Source: Alphaproteobacteria bacterium | Lineage (GTDB): Bacteria > Pseudomonadota > Alphaproteobacteria > Micropepsales > Micropepsaceae | Assembly (NCBI GenBank): GCA_017307315.1 | Contig: JAFKFF010000263.1 | Coordinates: 1-5,861, forward strand | DNA length: 5,861 nucleotides | Reading direction: 5' to 3' | Shown here: positions 1 through 5,586 of the stretch, one piece after another | Numbering within the stretch: the first letter of the stretch is position 1 | Layout: each line of letters begins with the position of its first letter | The notes under the pieces: model-generated | What the model saw: only the letters and a program-made list of their open reading frames with translations | Database searches by the model: none | What the model was told of the DNA's origin: nothing | Position numbers and translations under genes: made by a program

Positions 1-322
1 CGTAGCGGTTCATCCAGCCGCGCTTCAGCATGACGGCGCCGACGACAAGATAGACGACGCTCGGCTTGGCCATGACGAAGCGCGGATCGTTGGTGAGATA
101 GGTGGCTGCGGTCGACAGCAGCACGAGCGCCAGGCTGATCCATTGAAGCGGGGGTACGGAGCGGCCGCGCACGATCTCCCAGAGCACGATCGCGGCCGCG
201 ACGGCCGCGCCGGCGACGGCCGCTATGATGAAATCGACCTTCAGCGCCACCAGGACAGCGAAGACGATGACGCCGAGCGCGTCGAAGACGAGCGGCCGGA
301 CGGCGTAGAGGAACTGTTTCAT
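1..322 (-). CDS. yciB: Septation protein of the YciB/IspZ family, C-terminus cut by window edge
   Basis: The minus-strand frame is open from ATG at 322 to the window edge and gives 107 residues starting MKQFLYAVRPLVFDALG. It has about four hydrophobic segments (roughly residues 10-27, 31-48, 59-76 and 86-99). Near the end it carries DPRFVMAKPS (79-88) and LKRGWMNRY (99-107), which I recognise as the conserved stretch of YciB/IspZ inner-membrane proteins. Family members are usually about 180-200 residues, so roughly 40% is missing off the edge. The family is linked to cell-envelope synthesis and septation, but its biochemical activity is not established. The start overlaps the stop of the upstream carotenoid oxygenase remnant as ATGA, so translation may once have been coupled. 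The segment is GC-rich like the remnant beside it, so both belong to the same side of the junction near 709. Confidence 0.85.
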   Translation of the reverse strand, partial: MKQFLYAVRPLVFDALGVIVFAVLVALKVDFIIAAVAGAAVAAAIVLWEIVRGRSVPPLQWISLALVLLSTAATYLTNDPRFVMAKPSVVYLVVGAVMLKRGWMNRY

Positions 323-708
323 GCTGCCTCCGGGACGAAATTGCCATGGAAACCGAACGGGACGCGCTGCGGCAGTTCGACCGTCGCGACCGGCCCCCTG
401 CCGATGTCAAGCGCCTCGAAGACCAGCAGTTCGCTCATGCCTTTCGCGGCGCGCCAGACAACCGCCAGCACCCAGCCGTCGCCTTCCTCCGCGCCGCGCG
501 GCGTGAAGACGGGCTCGGAGGTCGCGTCGCCCGCTGGCAGCCAGAAAGCCTCGCGCCGGCCGCTTCCGGCGTCGCGATGGACGATGCCGTCCAGCCCGCG
601 CGCGTCGGAGAGGGGGTTGGCGGCCGCGTACCAGCCATGGCGGTTTCGCAGGCCGGACAGCCGGTCGTCGATGCGCGGGAATTCGCCGGTGAGATCATCG
701 ACGACATT
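319..708 (-). pseudogene. Carotenoid oxygenase (lignostilbene dioxygenase family), C-terminal remnant
   Basis: The minus-strand frame ending in TGA at 321-319 encodes about 129 residues of a carotenoid cleavage oxygenase tail. It starts near NVVDDLTGEFPRIDDRLSG, passes through RNRHGWYAAANPL and LAVVWRAAKGMSELLVFEA, and ends RVPFGFHGNFVPEAA. The His in GFHGNF (codon 346-348) matches the last of the four iron-binding histidines of these non-haem Fe(II) enzymes, which split conjugated C=C bonds with O2. Whole enzymes are about 450-500 residues. Here the N-terminal three quarters, with the other three histidines, are absent. The open frame continues to an in-frame stop at 816-814, but that part is only the reverse complement of another gene fragment. 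No usable start codon precedes the conserved region. It is a non-functional remnant, or an intact gene cut by misassembly. Confidence 0.75.
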
Positions 709-927
709 CCGTCCAAAATGGCTCGTGCCTATGCCTATCCATTCAGAACGATGACCATGGGTGAACTGCCGGTCACCGACCCCCCAATTGAATTGATTCA
801 GGGGCGCAATTTTCTAGGAAGAGATTCCGCCATCCTATTGCTGGGAAATGATGTGCTGTCGCATTTTCATTTCATCATCGCCTATCGCGAGCAGAAGCTT
901 TACATCACCGATGCTGAAGCGCGTTGA
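709..927 (+). pseudogene. Retropepsin-like aspartyl protease, C-terminal fragment
   Basis: On the plus strand the last 72 codons before TGA at 925-927 read like the end of a retroviral-type aspartyl protease domain: ARAYAYPFRTMTMGEL, then FLGRDSAILLLGNDVLSHFH, then IIAYREQKLYIT. The LLGNDVL block corresponds to the conserved second half of the fold, and YREQKLYIT to its closing strands. The catalytic D-T/S-G motif would lie upstream and is missing. The same frame is open back to 346, but there it only reads the antisense of the carotenoid oxygenase. Positions 721-900 are about 50% GC by hand count against 72% at 361-420, consistent with a different origin. The family call rests on pattern recall, so the exact family is moderately sure. 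Confidence 0.6.
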
Positions 928-960
928 GCAATAACCTGCCATGCTGTTCAGCACGGCAAA

Positions 961-993
961 GGAAAAAGGCCCGGCTCGTCACCGGACCTTTTG
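961..993. terminator. Bidirectional intrinsic terminator between convergent genes
   Basis: AAAAGGCCCGG (964-974) pairs with CCGGACCTTTT (982-992) around the 7-nt loop CTCGTCA. The one imperfect pair (970/986) is G-U in minus-strand RNA but C-A in plus-strand RNA, so the minus strand folds better. Reading minus, the stem ends in a T run at 967-963. It lies 22 nt past the methyltransferase stop and 34 nt past the protease fragment stop. A nearly identical hairpin lies at 1997-2026. Confidence 0.8.
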
Positions 994-1014
994 TGCGATC
1001 CGCGCGGAAACGCC

Positions 1015-1899
1015 TTAAATCTTCTTCCCCGTGCCGTGAATGAACATCAGGTGCGTGACGTGGCAGTCGTCGGTCATGTGGCTGTTGGGATGCACCGGCG
1101 GCAGGATGCGCGGCTGGCCCAGCCCGCCCCGGCCGATGGAAACGTCGTGAAACCAGAAATCGACGGTCTCGAAATACTGGCCGAAATAGCCCGCCAGCGC
1201 TTCCAGGTCGCCGGGACCGACCACCACATCGCAGCCGCCATTGGTGGCCTGGGCATCGGTCTTGTTGTCGAACCAGCGCGCATGCTGCTGGTCGATCTTG
1301 AAGATCTGGGTGGCGACGCCGGGCGACACCTCCTGAACGGGCGTGATCGGAAGGGCGGGATAGTTGCGCGAGAAGCCATATTGCAAGGTGATCTTGCCGT
1401 CGGGCTTCAGGATGCGGCAGATGTCCTTGAGGATAAGGTCGCGCGTCTCGAACACGCAGATATGCTGCAATGAGATGGTGCAGAAGGCGAAATCGTAAAA
1501 GCCGCTCGGCGCCGCGCCCGCGCTGATGCCGTCCGTGACCCAGAAATCGCTGCCCGGGGTGCGATCCTCCGCCAAGTCGATCATCACCTGGCTGATATCG
1601 GCGCCGTCCACCTTCTGGAAGAAATTCCGCATCCGCCGCACCATCCGGCCTTCGCCGCAGGCGATATCGAACGCGGCGCGTCCCCGGAAGTCCTGAAAGA
1701 TCGGGCGGCGCACATCGCCATGCAGGAACAGCAGATTGGTCTCGTAGGGAACGCGCTCGTGATAGTCGTAATGGCCGACGACCCAGCTTTCGGGATTGTT
1801 GCGCGCGGCATGCTCGTAATAGGCGCGCTGCATTTCGGCATAGCGCGACACCGCGCTGTCGGGTCCGGGGGCATCGTCACGACGCGCTGCGCTGCTCAT
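1015..1899 (-). CDS. Class I SAM-dependent methyltransferase
   Basis: The gene encodes 294 residues from ATG at 1899, chosen because AAGGA lies 8 nt upstream. An in-frame ATG at 1950 would add 17 residues but has no ribosome site. Rossmann-fold methyltransferase motifs are visible: motif I FDIACGEGR (about residues 77-85), which binds S-adenosylmethionine; VDGADIS (98-103) with the acidic residue expected to bind the ribose; YDFAFCTISLQHI (135-147); and ILKPDGKITLQYGFSR (163-178), the post-motif-III strand. The N-terminal part (RYAEMQRAYYEHAARNN) looks helical and may help form the substrate lid. The C-terminal ~110 residues are longer than a minimal domain. The substrate cannot be told from sequence. 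The protein has no signal peptide or membrane segment, so it should be cytoplasmic. It appears to be a single-gene unit with its own terminator at 961-993. Confidence 0.85.
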   Translation of the reverse strand: MSSAARRDDAPGPDSAVSRYAEMQRAYYEHAARNNPESWVVGHYDYHERVPYETNLLFLHGDVRRPIFQDFRGRAAFDIACGEGRMVRRMRNFFQKVDGADISQVMIDLAEDRTPGSDFWVTDGISAGAAPSGFYDFAFCTISLQHICVFETRDLILKDICRILKPDGKITLQYGFSRNYPALPITPVQEVSPGVATQIFKIDQQHARWFDNKTDAQATNGGCDVVVGPGDLEALAGYFGQYFETVDFWFHDVSIGRGGLGQPRILPPVHPNSHMTDDCHVTHLMFIHGTGKKI

Positions 1900-1942
1900 G
1901 AAAGCATTCCTTCTGCCGCAGGTCTCTCCTAGCCGAACATGG

Positions 1943-1957
1943 TTAAGCATGCGTTAT
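1943..1957 (+). promoter_or_regulatory. CtrA-box-like site upstream of the methyltransferase
   Basis: TTAA (1943-1946), seven bases, then TTAT (1954-1957) matches seven of eight positions of the alphaproteobacterial CtrA consensus TTAA-N7-TTAA. It lies 44-58 bp upstream of the methyltransferase start, inside a partly symmetrical stretch flanked by GTTAA (1942-1946) and TTAAC (1966-1970). Short AT-rich matches occur by chance, so this is tentative. Confidence 0.25.
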
Positions 1958-1996
1958 CCATGCGATTAACAAAGCCCTAAGGCACGCGGACAAAGG

Positions 1997-2026
1997 AAAA
2001 GGCCCGGCTCGCCGCCGGGCCTTTTT
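1997..2026. terminator. Strong intrinsic terminator downstream of the exported-protein gene
   Basis: AAAAGGCCCGGC (1997-2008) pairs perfectly over 12 bp with GCCGGGCCTTTT (2014-2025) around the loop TCGCC. The T run continues to 2026 on the plus strand. On the minus strand the stem ends in TTTT, followed by CCTTTG. It lies about 120 nt downstream of the stop of the minus-strand exported-protein gene, after the palindrome at 2054-2130, and upstream of the methyltransferase, so it most likely separates those two units. It works sterically in both directions. Confidence 0.85.
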
Positions 2027-2053
2027 CTACAAACTCAACTCCGGCGCGCCGCG

Positions 2054-2130
2054 TTTTGGTCCCTGGCTAGGAGCGTCCCCCGGAGCGTGCGTCAGCACGT
2101 GAGGAGGCGCGACAACACCAGGGGCCAAAA
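2054..2130. repeat. 77-bp imperfect palindrome able to form a long structured hairpin
   Basis: TTTTGGTCCCTGG (2054-2066) pairs with CCAGGGGCCAAAA (2118-2130) over 13 bp with a single imperfect position (2060/2124: U-G in plus RNA, A-C in minus RNA). Inside, GCGTCCCC (2073-2080) faces GGAGGCGC (2103-2110) with one mismatch and one wobble. At the tip CGTGC (2086-2090) pairs with GCACG (2095-2099) around GTCA. It lies between the exported-protein stop and the terminator at 1997-2026. It could be a palindromic intergenic repeat, a 3' UTR structure or a small RNA. I do not recognise a named family. Confidence 0.6.
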
Positions 2131-2145
2131 GATAAGCGCCTCTAT

Positions 2146-2499
2146 TTACATCGCCTTGCCGCGGGCGGGCGTGATCTGGGTGAACTTGCCCAAAACGCAG
2201 ATCTCGCCGGACCGGATCACCTCGATGACCTGTTCATCGTCGCAGACCGTTCCGCCGGGATTGCGAACCGTCCAGGCGAAGCCGTTGAATTTCAGGTCGG
2301 GGCAGCGGCCCTTGAGGTCGTTGCGCCACACCGAGCCGTCATTCATCTTGAAGGTGATCGCCGTCCCGTCAGGCGCCGGCGTCGTATCGCGCATGTTGCG
2401 GGTCTGCAGACAACCCTTGCCCGCCGCCTCCGCGGGCATCACCGCCGTCACCGTGATCAGCGCGGCCAGGACCGCCGCGCCGGATAAGACCTTCTTCAT
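2146..2499 (-). CDS. Small exported four-cysteine protein, DUF6491-like
   Basis: The gene encodes 117 residues from ATG at 2499, preceded by GGAGG at 5 nt spacing. The in-frame ATG at 2517 would place this ribosome site inside the gene and is rejected. Residues 1-26 form a Sec signal peptide: MKK, a hydrophobic core LSGAAVLAALITVTAVM, and a cleavage site near AEA-A. The mature part has four cysteines (30, 66, 86, 101), likely two disulfides in the periplasm. It also has CLQTRNMRDT near its start and VWRNDLKGRCPDL in the middle. The pattern of an N-terminal C-x-R-N-R-like block followed by a beta-rich region resembles DUF6491 proteins, but this is from memory. No catalytic motif is seen and the function is unknown. 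The neighbour thrS is transcribed divergently. Confidence 0.75.
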   Translation of the reverse strand: MKKVLSGAAVLAALITVTAVMPAEAAGKGCLQTRNMRDTTPAPDGTAITFKMNDGSVWRNDLKGRCPDLKFNGFAWTVRNPGGTVCDDEQVIEVIRSGEICVLGKFTQITPARGKAM

Positions 2500-2531
2500 C
2501 GGTACCTCCGTCACCATGCCCTCACCCCTCT

Positions 2532-2560
2532 AATTTCGCAGCCGGGACGGGGGTCTTCAA
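2532..2560 (-). promoter_or_regulatory. Weak candidate promoter for the exported-protein gene
   Basis: On the minus strand TTGAAG (2560-2555), 17 nt, then GAAATT (2537-2532) is a fair -35 and a poor -10 match, and transcription would start about 25-30 nt before ATG at 2499. It is the best pair I could find but is not convincing alone. Confidence 0.25.
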
Positions 2561-2593
2561 GGCCGCGCGGGGCAAAAATGCCGGAAACCTCGC

Positions 2594-2621
2594 TTGACGG
2601 AAGCCGCCTGCCGGGTCCAAT
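2594..2621 (+). promoter_or_regulatory. Candidate sigma-70 promoter of thrS
   Basis: TTGACG (2594-2599), preceded by C as is common in alphaproteobacterial promoters, is followed after 16 nt by TCCAAT (2616-2621, four of six matches). Transcription would start near 2628, leaving a leader of about 30 nt. That is too short for a T-box or an attenuator before thrS. Confidence 0.45.
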
Positions 2622-2657
2622 GACGCCTCCCCAACGCCGTTTTCAGGAGAAATTCCC

Positions 2658-4637
2658 GTGTCCGCAGCCCCCGCCCAAGTGACCATCACCTTGCCCGACG
2701 GCAAGGCGATGACGTTCGCCAAGGGTGTGACCGGCGCCGACATTGCCGCCGCCATCGGGCCGGGCCTGGCCAAGGCTGCCTTGATCCTGGAACTGGACGG
2801 CAAGGAATGGGACCTGTTCCGCCCCATCGAGGCCGACGCCCATATCCGCATCGTCACCAAGAAGGACGAGAAGTCACTGGAACTGATCCGCCACGACGCG
2901 GCGCATCTTCTCGCCATGGCGGTGCAGGATCTTTATCCCGGCACCCAGGTCACCATCGGCCCGGCCATCGAGGACGGCTTTTATTACGACTTCGCCCGCG
3001 CCGAACCCTTCACACCGGAGGATCTGCCGAAGATCGAAGCGCGGATGCACGAGATCGTGAAGGAAGCCCGCCCCACCCGCCGCGAGGTGTGGCCGCGCGA
3101 CAAGGCGATTCAGCATTTCCGCGACATCGGCGAGACCTACAAGGCCGAGCTGATCGAAAGCATTCCGGCGGGCGAGGATGTCTCGATCTATTGGCACGGC
3201 GACTGGCACGATCTGTGCCGCGGTCCGCATTTTCGCACCACCGCCGAGATCGGCGATGCCTTCAAGCTAACCAAGATCGCGGGCGCCTATTGGCGCGGCG
3301 ACGCCAGGAACGCGCAGCTGCAGCGCATCTACGGCACCGCCTGGCGCGACAAGAAGGAACTGGACGCTTACATCGAGCGGCTGGCGGAAGCGGAAAAGCG
3401 CGACCATCGCAAGCTGGGCCGTGAGCTGGAACTCTTCACCTTCTCGCCCGATGTCGGCGCGGGCCTGCCGCTCTGGATGCCCAACGGCATGGTGATCCGC
3501 CAGGAACTGGAATTCCTGGCGCTGCAGGAAGAGCGCAAGGACGGCTATCGCCGCGTCGCCACCCCGCACATCACCAAGGAAGCGCTTTATTACCGCTCGC
3601 GCCACCTGCCCTATTACGCGGAAGGCATGTATTCGCCGCTCGATATCGATGGCGAGAATTATTACCTCAGGCCCATGAACTGCCCGCACCATCATCTGAT
3701 CTATGGCGCGACGCGGCATTCCTATCGCGAGCTGCCCTTGCGCATCGCCGAATACGGCCAGGATTACCGCTACGAAGCGTCGGGCGGCCTGTCGGGCCTG
3801 ATGCGGGTGCGCGGCTTCTGCATGAACGACGCGCACATCTATTGCCGCTTCGACCAGGCCAAGGACGAGTTCATCAAGGTGATGCGCCTGCATGCGCGCT
3901 ACTACGACCTGATGAACATCAAGGAATATTACATGCGTCTCAGCCTGCCCGACCTGGACAAGCTGGATAAGTATGTCGATCAGCCGGACAAGTGGATCGC
4001 CGCGCTCGACATCATCAAGCAGGCGATGCAGGAGTCGGGCTATCCTTACGTCGAAGGCAAGGGGGAAGCGGCCTTCTACGGTCCCAAGATCGACTTCATG
4101 ACCAAGTCGGCGACCGGCACCGAATACACCATCTCCACCAACCAGCTCGACTTCCTGGCGACCCAGACCTTCGACCTGAAATATATCGGCGAGGACGGGG
4201 CGGACCATCCGGTCTATGTCATTCATCGCGCGCCGCTCGGCACGCATGAGCGCTTCACCGCCTTCCTGATCGAGCATTATGCCGGCGCCTTCCCCATCTG
4301 GCTGGCGCCGATCCAGGTCCGGGTCATCCCGATCAGCGAGAAGTTCACCGACTATGCCCAGAAGGTGGTGGACGCCCTGTTCTCCACGCCGGTGGTGAAC
4401 GGCACCGCGGGCCTGCGCGTGGACATCGACACCACCTCCGAGCGGATGCAGAAGAAGATCCGCGACGCCCAGTTGCAGAAAATCCCCTATATGCTGGTGG
4501 TCGGCGAGCGCGAGGCCCAAGAAGGCAAGGTCGCGGTGCGCCTGCGCTCGGGCAAGGATCTGGGCGCCATGCCGCTGGAACAATTCATCGCCCGCGTCAA
4601 AAACGAGGCGGAATCCCGCAAGGATGTTGCGGATTAG
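2658..4637 (+). CDS. thrS: Threonyl-tRNA synthetase
   Basis: The product has 659 residues (usual length about 640-660). It joins threonine to tRNA-Thr using ATP in the cytoplasm. The start is GTG at 2658, with AGGAGA 7 nt upstream. In order: TGS domain (about 5-68); editing domain with H79-x3-H83 (RHDAAHLL) and C187-RGP-H191, which removes mischarged serine; class II catalytic core (about 255-545); anticodon-binding domain (about 550-650). The zinc ligands are present: C342 in MNCPHHH, H393 in NDAHIY and H523 in VIHRAPLG. So are the motif 2 arginine R371 and the motif 3 arginine R532 in THERF. The editing half looks alphaproteobacterial. The catalytic half differs from the common proteobacterial form (MNCPHHH rather than MNCPGH, FCMNDAH rather than FTQDDAH, STNQLDF rather than a GT-x-QLDF type). 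All key residues are intact. infC follows after 179 nt. Confidence 0.97.
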   Translation: MSAAPAQVTITLPDGKAMTFAKGVTGADIAAAIGPGLAKAALILELDGKEWDLFRPIEADAHIRIVTKKDEKSLELIRHDAAHLLAMAVQDLYPGTQVTIGPAIEDGFYYDFARAEPFTPEDLPKIEARMHEIVKEARPTRREVWPRDKAIQHFRDIGETYKAELIESIPAGEDVSIYWHGDWHDLCRGPHFRTTAEIGDAFKLTKIAGAYWRGDARNAQLQRIYGTAWRDKKELDAYIERLAEAEKRDHRKLGRELELFTFSPDVGAGLPLWMPNGMVIRQELEFLALQEERKDGYRRVATPHITKEALYYRSRHLPYYAEGMYSPLDIDGENYYLRPMNCPHHHLIYGATRHSYRELPLRIAEYGQDYRYEASGGLSGLMRVRGFCMNDAHIYCRFDQAKDEFIKVMRLHARYYDLMNIKEYYMRLSLPDLDKLDKYVDQPDKWIAALDIIKQAMQESGYPYVEGKGEAAFYGPKIDFMTKSATGTEYTISTNQLDFLATQTFDLKYIGEDGADHPVYVIHRAPLGTHERFTAFLIEHYAGAFPIWLAPIQVRVIPISEKFTDYAQKVVDALFSTPVVNGTAGLRVDIDTTSERMQKKIRDAQLQKIPYMLVVGEREAQEGKVAVRLRSGKDLGAMPLEQFIARVKNEAESRKDVAD

Positions 4638-4677
4638 CCCTTTCCCGAAGACGGGTTAGGCCCTATCTTACATTCGA

Positions 4678-4698
4678 ATCCGGCCTTCCCGGCCGGGT
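4678..4698 (+). other. Stem-loop in the thrS-infC spacer
   Basis: CCGGCC (4680-4685) pairs with GGCCGG (4691-4696) around TTCCC, extended by one wobble and one A-T pair. There is no T run after it, so it is not a standard terminator. It lies 43 nt past the thrS stop and could stabilise the thrS 3' end, pause transcription or form part of the infC leader. Confidence 0.5.
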
Positions 4699-4717
4699 CC
4701 GCGCCATCCCGCGCGTC

Positions 4718-4820
4718 ATGAAAGGCCCCCGTTTGCGTCCATGATCGAACCTCGTTTCGCTTGGCCCCGACGGACCGGCGGAATGCGATGACGCGCGGCT
4801 ATCGAAGGAGAGAGTCATAG
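4718..4820 (+). other. Chain of three mini-ORFs leading to the infC start
   Basis: Three tiny ORFs overlap head to tail. MKGPRLRP occupies 4718-4744, a 16-residue [19 protein letters not shown] occupies 4741-4791, and [10 protein letters not shown] occupies 4788-4820. The first two joints are ATGA. The last stop, TAG at 4818-4820, overlaps the proposed infC start as ATAG. The infC Shine-Dalgarno sequence lies within the third mini-ORF. Ribosome sites for the first two are absent, and the third has only a weak GGCGGA. The geometry fits termination-reinitiation coupling, but translation of these ORFs is inference. Confidence 0.35.
4805..4810 (+). promoter_or_regulatory. Ribosome binding site that sets the infC start
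   Basis: AAGGAG is a perfect Shine-Dalgarno core, 6 nt before ATA at 4817. No ATG, GTG, TTG or CTG exists in the infC frame between the upstream stop at 4742-4744 and GTG at 4901, so this site points to ATA as the start. Confidence 0.75.
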
Positions 4821-5362
4821 TCCCCAGACGTTTTCAGCAGAATGCGCCCGCGCCCGCCAAGGATGGGCCGCGCATCAATGAAGAGATCACCGCCCGCACC
4901 GTGTTTCTGATCGGCGAAGACGGGCACAAATTCGGCGAAATCGGCACCGACGAAGCCCGCGCTGTTGCGGAGGAAAAAGGCTACGACCTGGTCGAAGTCT
5001 CGCCCGACAACAAGCCGCCCGTCGCCAAGCTGATGGATTACGGCAAGTACAAATACGAGCAGCAGAAGAAGGCCAACGAGGCCCGCAAGAAGCAGAGGGT
5101 GATCGAGATCAAGGAGATCAAGATGCGCCCGACCATCGACGATCACGATTACGACGTGAAGATGCGGGCGATGAAGCGCTTCTTCGACGAAGGCGACAAG
5201 GTGAAGGTGACCTTGCGCTTCCGCGGCCGCGAAATGGCGCACCAGCATCTGGGCATGGAACTTCTCACTCGCGTCCAGAAGGACACGGAAGTGATCGCCA
5301 AGCTGGAGCAATATCCGAAGATGGAAGGCCGGCAGATGATGATGGTTTTGGCCCCCCGGTAG
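4817..5362 (+). CDS. infC: Translation initiation factor IF-3 with a probable ATA start codon
   Basis: The product has 181 residues if started at ATA 4817, the normal length for IF-3. It binds the 30S subunit, prevents 50S joining and checks start-codon and initiator-tRNA pairing. The N-terminal domain (about 16-84) starts with [10 protein letters not shown], conserved in the family. The signature [14 protein letters not shown] is at 71-84. A lysine/arginine-rich linker helix (84-94) leads to the C-terminal domain (about 95-181) with [14 protein letters not shown] and ends MMMVLAPR. Starting at GTG 4901 would delete 28 residues, including GPRINEEI, and that codon has no ribosome site. A non-AUG start is typical of infC: E. 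coli uses AUU, which IF-3 itself discriminates against, giving autoregulation. The ATA here would allow the same loop (inference). rpmI and rplT do not follow within the window. Confidence 0.93.
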   Translation: MVPRRFQQNAPAPAKDGPRINEEITARTVFLIGEDGHKFGEIGTDEARAVAEEKGYDLVEVSPDNKPPVAKLMDYGKYKYEQQKKANEARKKQRVIEIKEIKMRPTIDDHDYDVKMRAMKRFFDEGDKVKVTLRFRGREMAHQHLGMELLTRVQKDTEVIAKLEQYPKMEGRQMMMVLAPR

Positions 5363-5402
5363 GCGCCAAACCCGTCATTATTCCGCGATGTGCATCCCAA
5401 GT

Positions 5403-5526
5403 GTCGGCCGCGGCAGCGGCCGACGGGGGTCAAAAGCTCGCGTGCATTGCGCGCGAGCGGGCCTTAGCGGCCGAAGGCCGCTTCTCAACACGCCTCTCGA
5501 AATTGAAGTTCGGCGCTTAAATTTCG
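5403..5526 (+). other. Array of stem-loops downstream of infC
   Basis: Four inverted repeats lie in a row. GTCGGCCGC/GCGGCCGAC (5403-5411/5416-5424) is perfect, with loop GGCA. GCTCGCGTGC/GCGCGCGAGC (5436-5445/5449-5458) has loop ATT and one pair that is U-G only in plus RNA. AGCGGCC/GGCCGCT (5466-5472/5476-5482) has loop GAA and is followed by TTC. CGAAATT/AATTTCG (5498-5504/5520-5526) has a 15-nt loop. The wobble favours plus-strand RNA, that is, the infC 3' region. The third could serve as a weak terminator. No known RNA family is recognised. Confidence 0.5.
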
Positions 5527-5571
5527 GTGCGTTTCGCGCTCCACAGGTGCCTCGCGCGCACAGACATTTCC

Positions 5572-5580
5572 TGCTACACT
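5572..5580 (+). promoter_or_regulatory. Extended -10 promoter of the small-protein gene
   Basis: TGC-TACACT fits the extended -10 form TGn-TAtAaT, with the hexamer at 5575-5580. No good -35 is present at the expected distance. Placing the last T at -7 puts +1 on position 5587, the A of the ATG, which predicts a leaderless message. Confidence 0.4.
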
Positions 5581-5586
5581 TTCCGC

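Noticed and set aside
346..927. A 193-codon plus-strand ORF that looks like one protein
   Set aside because: Its first ~120 codons are the antisense of a clear carotenoid oxygenase tail. Only the last ~72 codons resemble a real protein.
991..1473. Plus-strand ORF opposite the methyltransferase
   Set aside because: It is the antisense of the SAM-binding gene and has no recognisable domain or ribosome site.
1948..1950. Upstream ATG for the methyltransferase
   Set aside because: It has no Shine-Dalgarno sequence, whereas ATG 1899 has AAGGA at good spacing.
2054..2130. Integron attC site
   Set aside because: The size and folding fit loosely, but the ends lack the RYYYAAC/GTTRRRY core sites and no cassette or integrase is present.
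2087..2533. Plus-strand ORF opposite the small exported protein
   Set aside because: The minus strand has a signal peptide, ribosome site and cysteine pattern. The plus ORF has none and crosses the palindrome.
2622..2657. T-box or attenuator leader for thrS
   Set aside because: The probable leader is only about 30 nt long, and no specifier or antiterminator structure is visible.
3267..4583. A 438-codon minus-strand ORF inside thrS
   Set aside because: It is antisense to unmistakable ThrRS motifs. Long shadow frames are expected in GC-rich genes.
4788..4850. A frameshift joining the [10 protein letters not shown] mini-ORF to IF-3 as its true N-terminus
   Set aside because: It would need an unsupported sequence error, while the IF-3 frame already has a well-placed ribosome site and a normal length from ATA 4817.
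4901..4903. GTG as the infC start
   Set aside because: It removes the conserved N-terminal 28 residues, including GPRINEEI, and lacks a ribosome site.
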